Part shown: positions 59,915-64,000 of the stretch, in pieces
How the letters are laid out: each line of letters begins with the position of its first letter
How positions within the stretch are numbered: the stretch's first letter is position 1
Assembly (NCBI GenBank): GCA_965196605.1
Contig: CBDAKK010000004.1
Location: 124,001-188,000 of the forward strand
Direction: 5' to 3'
Source: CBDAKK01 sp965196605
GTDB lineage: Bacteria; Spirochaetota; Spirochaetia; WTKD01; G963693115
DNA: 64,000 nucleotides
Made by a program: the position numbers and the translations under genes
Notes under the pieces: model-generated
Seen by the model: only the letters and a program-made list of their open reading frames with translations
What the model was told of the DNA's origin: nothing
The model's database searches: none

Positions 59915-61336
59915 ATGCACAAAAAAATGTATGTCGGCGGCAACTTGATAGAAGGTAGCACAAACCAACACCACGAGGTGCTTTCACCCGTAAACGAAGC
60001 AGTGATAGGCTCTGTTGCCTACGCCCATGCACAGGATGTAGAAAAAGTTGTCGATGCTGCAAAGCATGGGTTTGCTTTGTGGAAGCGCCTATCACCCCAA
60101 GAACGGCGCGCGTGGATGCTAAAATTACGCGATGCCCTGCTTGCTGAAAAAGAAGGGCTTATACACATGCTTATGCATGAGACGGGCAAACAACGCGCCG
60201 TAGCCGAAGACGACTTCGACAAGCTGCAAAGTGCCTTGGTGTTTTTCCCCGAGGCCATGGCGCAACTCAAGGGCGCGATGATAGCAGATGCGCAAAACGA
60301 GGCCGAGCACCGTATAAGCTACGCACCCATAGGCCCCGTTGTAGCCTACCTCGCGTGGAATTTTCCGCTGCTCAATCTCGGGTTTAAGCTCGGCCCCATT
60401 CTCGCTTCCGGCTGCTCCGTCATCATTAAGCCCGCCGCGCTCACGCCGCTTACAAGCTACCGCATTGGTGAAATTTGTGAATCAATTTCTTTTCCACGCG
60501 GTGTGATAAACATAGTGCTTGGTGATGATGAAAGCTTTGGCGCGGGGCTCTCTGCGCACAAGGACATAGCGGGCATTACCATGATTGGCTCAACGCCATC
60601 TGCACTCAAGGTTATTAAAAACTCGGCCACATCCATAAAGCGTTTTTCCTTGGAGCTTGGAGGCAACGCGCCCTTTTTGGTTTTTGAAGATGCGGACGTG
60701 GAAAAAGCCCTCGAGCTACTCATGGTGCTGAAAACGGCAAACACGGGACAAATTTGTGTAGCTCCGAATAGAATTTTGTTACATGAAAGCATAGCGGAAC
60801 TTTTTATAAAAAAGCTGGTACCACGATTAGCGGCGGTGCAGCTGGGCGACCCCCTGCAAGACGAAGGCGTAATGGGACCCCTTGCTTCCAAAAAAGAGCG
60901 CGACAGGGTGGCTGATTACGTAGAGCGCGCCCTTGCAGCGGGCGCAAAAAAACTTTGTGGTGATGCGCACACCGTACCAACACAAGGCTACTTTTATCCC
61001 CCTACACTTTTGACGCATTGCACAAAAAACAACCCCGCATTTCAAGAAGAAGTATTTGGCCCCGTAGTTTCCATAGGCACTTTTAAAAGCGACGATGAAG
61101 CGCTTGAAATTGCAAACGACACGCGCGCAGGCTTGGCGTCCTACGTGTTTTCAAACAATGCAGCGCGCCTACGTCGCGTTGCACATGCCTTGGAATGCGG
61201 CGAAGTCATGATCAATGGATGCAAGTGGGACATATACTTGCCGCACATTGGCGTGAAAGACAGCGGGCTTGGCGTCGATTGTTCGTCCTACGCCTTGTAC
61301 GATTATCTAAGCATGAAACGCACGACAACACTTTAA
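59915..61336 (+). CDS. NAD(P)-dependent aldehyde dehydrogenase
   Basis: The 473-residue protein has a full aldehyde-dehydrogenase core. 'VVAYLAWNFPLLNLGFKLGP' carries the transition-state asparagine, 'SVIIKPAALTPLTSYR' binds cofactor, 'RFSLELGGNAPFLVFEDADV' the general-base glutamate, and 'NTGQICVAPNRILLHES' the catalytic cysteine near residue 280. 'EEVFGPVVSIGTFKSDDEAL' is also conserved. It resembles succinate-semialdehyde or glycolaldehyde type enzymes. The ATG at 59915 follows TAGGAG; the frame is open upstream inside tctA. In the operon it may oxidise an aldehyde product or convert a sugar aldehyde to its acid. Confidence 0.9.
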   Translation: MHKKMYVGGNLIEGSTNQHHEVLSPVNEAVIGSVAYAHAQDVEKVVDAAKHGFALWKRLSPQERRAWMLKLRDALLAEKEGLIHMLMHETGKQRAVAEDDFDKLQSALVFFPEAMAQLKGAMIADAQNEAEHRISYAPIGPVVAYLAWNFPLLNLGFKLGPILASGCSVIIKPAALTPLTSYRIGEICESISFPRGVINIVLGDDESFGAGLSAHKDIAGITMIGSTPSALKVIKNSATSIKRFSLELGGNAPFLVFEDADVEKALELLMVLKTANTGQICVAPNRILLHESIAELFIKKLVPRLAAVQLGDPLQDEGVMGPLASKKERDRVADYVERALAAGAKKLCGDAHTVPTQGYFYPPTLLTHCTKNNPAFQEEVFGPVVSIGTFKSDDEALEIANDTRAGLASYVFSNNAARLRRVAHALECGEVMINGCKWDIYLPHIGVKDSGLGVDCSSYALYDYLSMKRTTTL

Positions 61337-61351
61337 GTTTAAGGAGACGCT

Positions 61352-62317
61352 ATGAAAACTATTAGCATACAGGGCATAGAAAAACAACTCTCTGTGCTTG
61401 GCATGGGCACCATGATTTTTTCGCCAAAGAAAAAAGACTTGTGCTTTTCAATATTGGACACCTTTGTGGCAAACGGAGGGACGACCATAGACACCGCGGA
61501 GGTATACGGAGACCCCGAAGAATACGGCTATTCTGAAAGCACCATTGGCATGTGGCTGGAAGAGCGCGCTTGTCGCGAAAACGTGGTGTTAATTTCTAAA
61601 GGTATTATTCCCGACACCTGCAAGCCCATTCACCCTCACGGCTTACAGCTCACACCCCAGCATATACACGCAGCAATAGACGGGAGTTTACAACGCCTTA
61701 AGACGGACTACCTCGACATGTGGTTGCTACACAGAGACGACGAGACCAAGCCTGTGGGGGCAATAGTCGATGCACTAAACGAGGAAGTTGCACGAGGGCG
61801 CATTAGAACCTTTGGCGGTTCTAATTGGACGGTGCGCAGAATAGAGGAAGCAAACGAATACGGAGCCAAGCACGCTCTACAAGGCATGTCGGCTTCAAGC
61901 CCGCATTTTTGCCTTGCCATTGCAAAAGAACCCTACTGGCCTAACACGGTGGTTACCACTGCTGCAGACAAGGCGTGGTTTGAAAAAACAACCCTGCCCT
62001 TACTTGCGTGGTCTTCGACAGGGCGCGGCTTTTTTGCAAAAGGGCACAGAGACTACACGCAAGACCAAAACCTCGTGCGCGTGTACTACAACAACGAGAA
62101 CTTTGAAAAGCTACGGCGGGCGGAAGAACTGGGAAAACACAAGGGACTCACGCGCATTGAAATTGCCATTGCCTACACGCAAAATCAAAAATTCCCCGTT
62201 ATTTCCCTAGCAGGCCCCGAGACAGACCAGCAGGTCAAGTCTTGCATAAAAGCCCTTGAGACAAAGTTTTCACAAGAGGAATTAGAGTTTTTAGAACTCA
62301 CACGAGAGTCTTTATAA
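61352..62317 (+). CDS. Aldo/keto reductase
   Basis: The 321-residue protein has the AKR barrel. 'LSVLGMGTMIFSPKKKDLC' opens it, 'TTIDTAEVYGDPEEYG' holds the Asp and Tyr of the catalytic tetrad, 'NVVLISKGIIPD' the lysine and 'YLDMWLLHRDDETKPVG' the histidine. C-terminal 'PVISLAGPETDQQVKSCIKA' lies in the NADP(H)-binding end. It reduces or oxidises carbonyl/hydroxyl groups of small sugars or aldehydes. AAGGAG precedes the ATG. It lies 15 bases after the aldehyde dehydrogenase and 21 before the SDR gene. Confidence 0.9.
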   Translation: MKTISIQGIEKQLSVLGMGTMIFSPKKKDLCFSILDTFVANGGTTIDTAEVYGDPEEYGYSESTIGMWLEERACRENVVLISKGIIPDTCKPIHPHGLQLTPQHIHAAIDGSLQRLKTDYLDMWLLHRDDETKPVGAIVDALNEEVARGRIRTFGGSNWTVRRIEEANEYGAKHALQGMSASSPHFCLAIAKEPYWPNTVVTTAADKAWFEKTTLPLLAWSSTGRGFFAKGHRDYTQDQNLVRVYYNNENFEKLRRAEELGKHKGLTRIEIAIAYTQNQKFPVISLAGPETDQQVKSCIKALETKFSQEELEFLELTRESL

Positions 62318-62338
62318 AGAGAATTGACAGGGGTATTT

Positions 62339-63109
62339 ATGAATTACACAGAAAAGCAAACACTGCATGGCAAGCTTGCACTGGTAACTGGCGCGGGGCA
62401 AGGCATAGGCTTTGCCTGTTCTCAGGCGCTAGCGGCAACAGGCGCAGAGCTTATTTGCACCGACATGCTTGAAGAAAAGGCAAAAGTAAGCGCAGAAAGC
62501 CTTAGAGAACAAGGGTACAAAGCGCGCCATGCGGCGTTGGATGTTACAAACACCCAACAAATTGATGCATTGGCAGCCTCTTTGGAAACACTGGACATTT
62601 TAGTATGCAACGCGGGCATTACGGAGCTTGTAGCCTGCGAAGACATGAGCGATGCAAGCTGGGAAAAAATGATGAGTGTCAACCTTGGCGGAGTCTTTCG
62701 CACATGCCGAGCCTTTGGACGGCGCATGCTTGAAAAAGGGCGTGGCTCAATAATCGCCTTGGGCTCGATTTCGGGGAGCATCGTTAACGTTCCACAATTG
62801 CAGACGCACTACAACGTGTCAAAGGCCGCCGTGCATCACTTGGTTAGGTGCTTGGCTGTGGAGTGGGCTAAACGCGGGGTGCGCGTGAACGCCGTTGCTC
62901 CCAGCTACATTGAAACAGCCATTCTCAGGCCGCTTTTGGCGACGGAGCAAGGCAAGGTTTTTGAAAAAACGTGGCGGGACTTAACACCCATGGGGCGTTT
63001 TGGCAGACCGGATGAAATTGCCTCTATCGTGCAGTTTTTGGCCTCTGAGGCTGCAAGCCTTATTACAGGTGCCGTTATTGCAGCTGATGGTGGCTACACC
63101 TGTTTGTAA
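62339..63109 (+). CDS. Short-chain dehydrogenase/reductase
   Basis: The 256-residue SDR has the TGxxxGxG cofactor motif in 'KLALVTGAGQGIGFACSQAL', 'DILVCNAGITEL' (NAG), the catalytic serine in 'IIALGSISGSIVNV' and YxxxK in 'THYNVSKAAVHHLVRCLAVE', then 'RVNAVAPSYIETAI'. The C-terminal 'LITGAVIAADGGYTCL' is standard. It probably oxidises a hydroxyl of the sugar or sugar acid entering the pathway. The frame also has an in-frame TTG at 62324; the ATG at 62339 is preceded by AGGGG. It is followed after 62 bases by a periplasmic binding-protein gene. Confidence 0.92.
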   Translation: MNYTEKQTLHGKLALVTGAGQGIGFACSQALAATGAELICTDMLEEKAKVSAESLREQGYKARHAALDVTNTQQIDALAASLETLDILVCNAGITELVACEDMSDASWEKMMSVNLGGVFRTCRAFGRRMLEKGRGSIIALGSISGSIVNVPQLQTHYNVSKAAVHHLVRCLAVEWAKRGVRVNAVAPSYIETAILRPLLATEQGKVFEKTWRDLTPMGRFGRPDEIASIVQFLASEAASLITGAVIAADGGYTCL

Positions 63110-63171
63110 AACTCTATAAAATGCGTGGAAATTTATGCTTAATGCAAAATCTAATTAATAAGGAGAAACAT

Positions 63172-64000
63172 ATGTTCTTTCACAAAAAATGCATACACTA
63201 TGTATTGATTCTTGGCATGGTGCTTTTGAGCACTGTTGGTGGTTTTTCGCAATCAAAAACTAAAGGCTTTGTGGCAATGTTGTTACCAGAAAACTTGAAC
63301 CCACGATGGGAAGGGCAAGATGCGGTGTTCTTCAAGCAATGGATGAAAAAACTTGCCCCGCGCGTAAAGGTAGAAGTCTTTAACGCCAACAACGACAGCG
63401 CGGCACAACAGCGCCAAGCAGAGCAAGCCATTACACGTGGCGCCGACGTGCTGGTTGTGTTAGCACTTGACGGAGAGGCTGCGGGCATAATCGCCGACAT
63501 AGCGGTAGAAGACAAGGTGCCTGTTGTTGCATATGACCGCATGGTGCAATCAAAGCACACGGCTTTGTGGATACAGGCGTCCATGCGCGGCATAGGGCGT
63601 GCGCAGGCACAACATGTGATAGACCACACAAAACAAGGTGATACCATTGTACTGCTCAAAGGCTCCCCCACTGACCCCAACGCTGCGGTAATTTACGAAG
63701 GGCAAATGGAAATTCTAAAACCCTTTTTTAACTCGGGCAAGCGCATCTTGGGCTACGAAAATTGGACACAATTCTGGGACCCCACCATTGCGCGGCGTTC
63801 TATGGATCAAGCACTTACAAAGCTTAACAACAAGATACAAGGCGTGGTTTCTTCTAATGACGGCAACGCGGCTGCGGCAATTGCTGCCCTAGAAGAACAG
63901 GGACTTGCAGGCAAGGTAGCAGTAAGCGGACTCGATGCGACCATACAGGCTTTGCAGCTCATATTGCTGGGCAAACAAACGGAGTCAATTTGGCGACCCT
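63172..64000 (+). CDS. Sugar ABC transporter periplasmic binding protein, XylF-like (runs off the window)
   Basis: The open frame runs from the ATG at 63172 (after AAGGAG) to the window end, 276 codons so far. A signal peptide ('HYVLILGMVLLSTVGGFSQS') is followed by the type I periplasmic binding fold: 'GFVAMLLPENLNPRWEGQDA', 'NANNDSAAQQRQAEQAITRG', 'ADVLVVLALDGEAAGIIADI', 'PVVAYDRMVQ', 'TIVLLKGSPTDPNAAVIYEG' and 'QGVVSSNDGNAAAAIAALEE' then 'SGLDATIQALQLILLGKQT'. These match D-xylose/ribose-type sugar binding proteins, most like XylF. The permease and ATPase genes should follow beyond the window. It shares direction with the sugar-acid operon and may be part of it. Confidence 0.88.
   Translation, partial: MFFHKKCIHYVLILGMVLLSTVGGFSQSKTKGFVAMLLPENLNPRWEGQDAVFFKQWMKKLAPRVKVEVFNANNDSAAQQRQAEQAITRGADVLVVLALDGEAAGIIADIAVEDKVPVVAYDRMVQSKHTALWIQASMRGIGRAQAQHVIDHTKQGDTIVLLKGSPTDPNAAVIYEGQMEILKPFFNSGKRILGYENWTQFWDPTIARRSMDQALTKLNNKIQGVVSSNDGNAAAAIAALEEQGLAGKVAVSGLDATIQALQLILLGKQTESIWRP

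Noticed and set aside
1..64000. tRNA, rRNA, transposase or phage genes
   Set aside because: I looked in the larger gaps and saw no cloverleaf, rRNA segment, transposase or integrase. A tRNAscan or profile search would be decisive.

Overview
The window looks like a chromosomal segment of a Treponema-like spirochaete. The evidence is a flaB flagellin gene of the periplasmic-flagellum type behind a FliA-type (sigma-28) promoter, a phenylalanyl-tRNA synthetase pair of the archaeal/spirochaetal type, and lipoproteins of the BspA/InlB-repeat and DUF285 families. The species cannot be fixed from the sequence. Arginine and leucine biosynthesis genes (argA, argB, argC, argD, argG, leuB) are scattered through the window, so this is probably not a minimal-genome obligate pathogen. 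No rRNA, tRNA, transposase, integrase or CRISPR locus was seen.

Layout. 1-450: start of argD (minus strand). 451-2640: an intergenic repeat block containing 29 identical copies of a 66-bp unit. 2.75-7.5 kb: pheS-pheT, an unknown gene, ndk. 7.5-8.0 kb: rpmG-rpmB (minus). 8.0-9.1 kb: hairpin-repeat cluster. 9.1-9.6 kb: a small lipoprotein. 9.65-16.0 kb: addA/addB-type helicase-nuclease genes (minus), divergent from an inositol-monophosphatase-family gene. 16.9-22.7 kb: argA, a putative outer-membrane protein, a membrane-anchored protein, a CNNM/CBS protein, thrH. 22.8-27.1 kb: a catabolic operon (sodium symporter, amidohydrolase, SelA-like PLP enzyme, RidA). 27.3-29.7 kb: flaB, zapA, a coiled-coil gene, rplT, rpmI. 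30.2-35.2 kb: two paralogous repeat lipoproteins, the first frameshifted. 36.4-48.8 kb: argG, a double cyclic-nucleotide-binding protein, glyA, MFS transporter, leuB, argB, argC, an SDF-family symporter and an antiporter-EIIA fusion. 49.7-53.8 kb: a DUF285 lipoprotein and a frameshifted outer-membrane protein. 54.1-64.0 kb: a sugar-acid catabolic operon (eda, kdgK, enolase-superfamily dehydratase, tctCBA, aldehyde dehydrogenase, aldo/keto reductase, SDR, sugar-binding protein).

Two system-level signals stand out. First, most gaps between transcription units, and all gaps around the surface-protein genes, are filled with a mosaic of short hairpin modules. Their stems change by compensatory substitutions while loops and flanks stay constant. 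The 29-copy 66-bp array seems to be one such module that has been expanded. Second, many first genes have a good -10 hexamer only 6-10 nt before the start codon, which predicts leaderless or nearly leaderless mRNAs. In two divergent gene pairs the two -10 elements overlap in one palindrome.

The metabolic story is amino-acid synthesis plus two uptake-and-degradation operons. One probably handles an N-acyl or cyclic amino-acid derivative, with RidA clearing enamine products. The other probably handles a sugar acid through 2-keto-3-deoxy intermediates to pyruvate.
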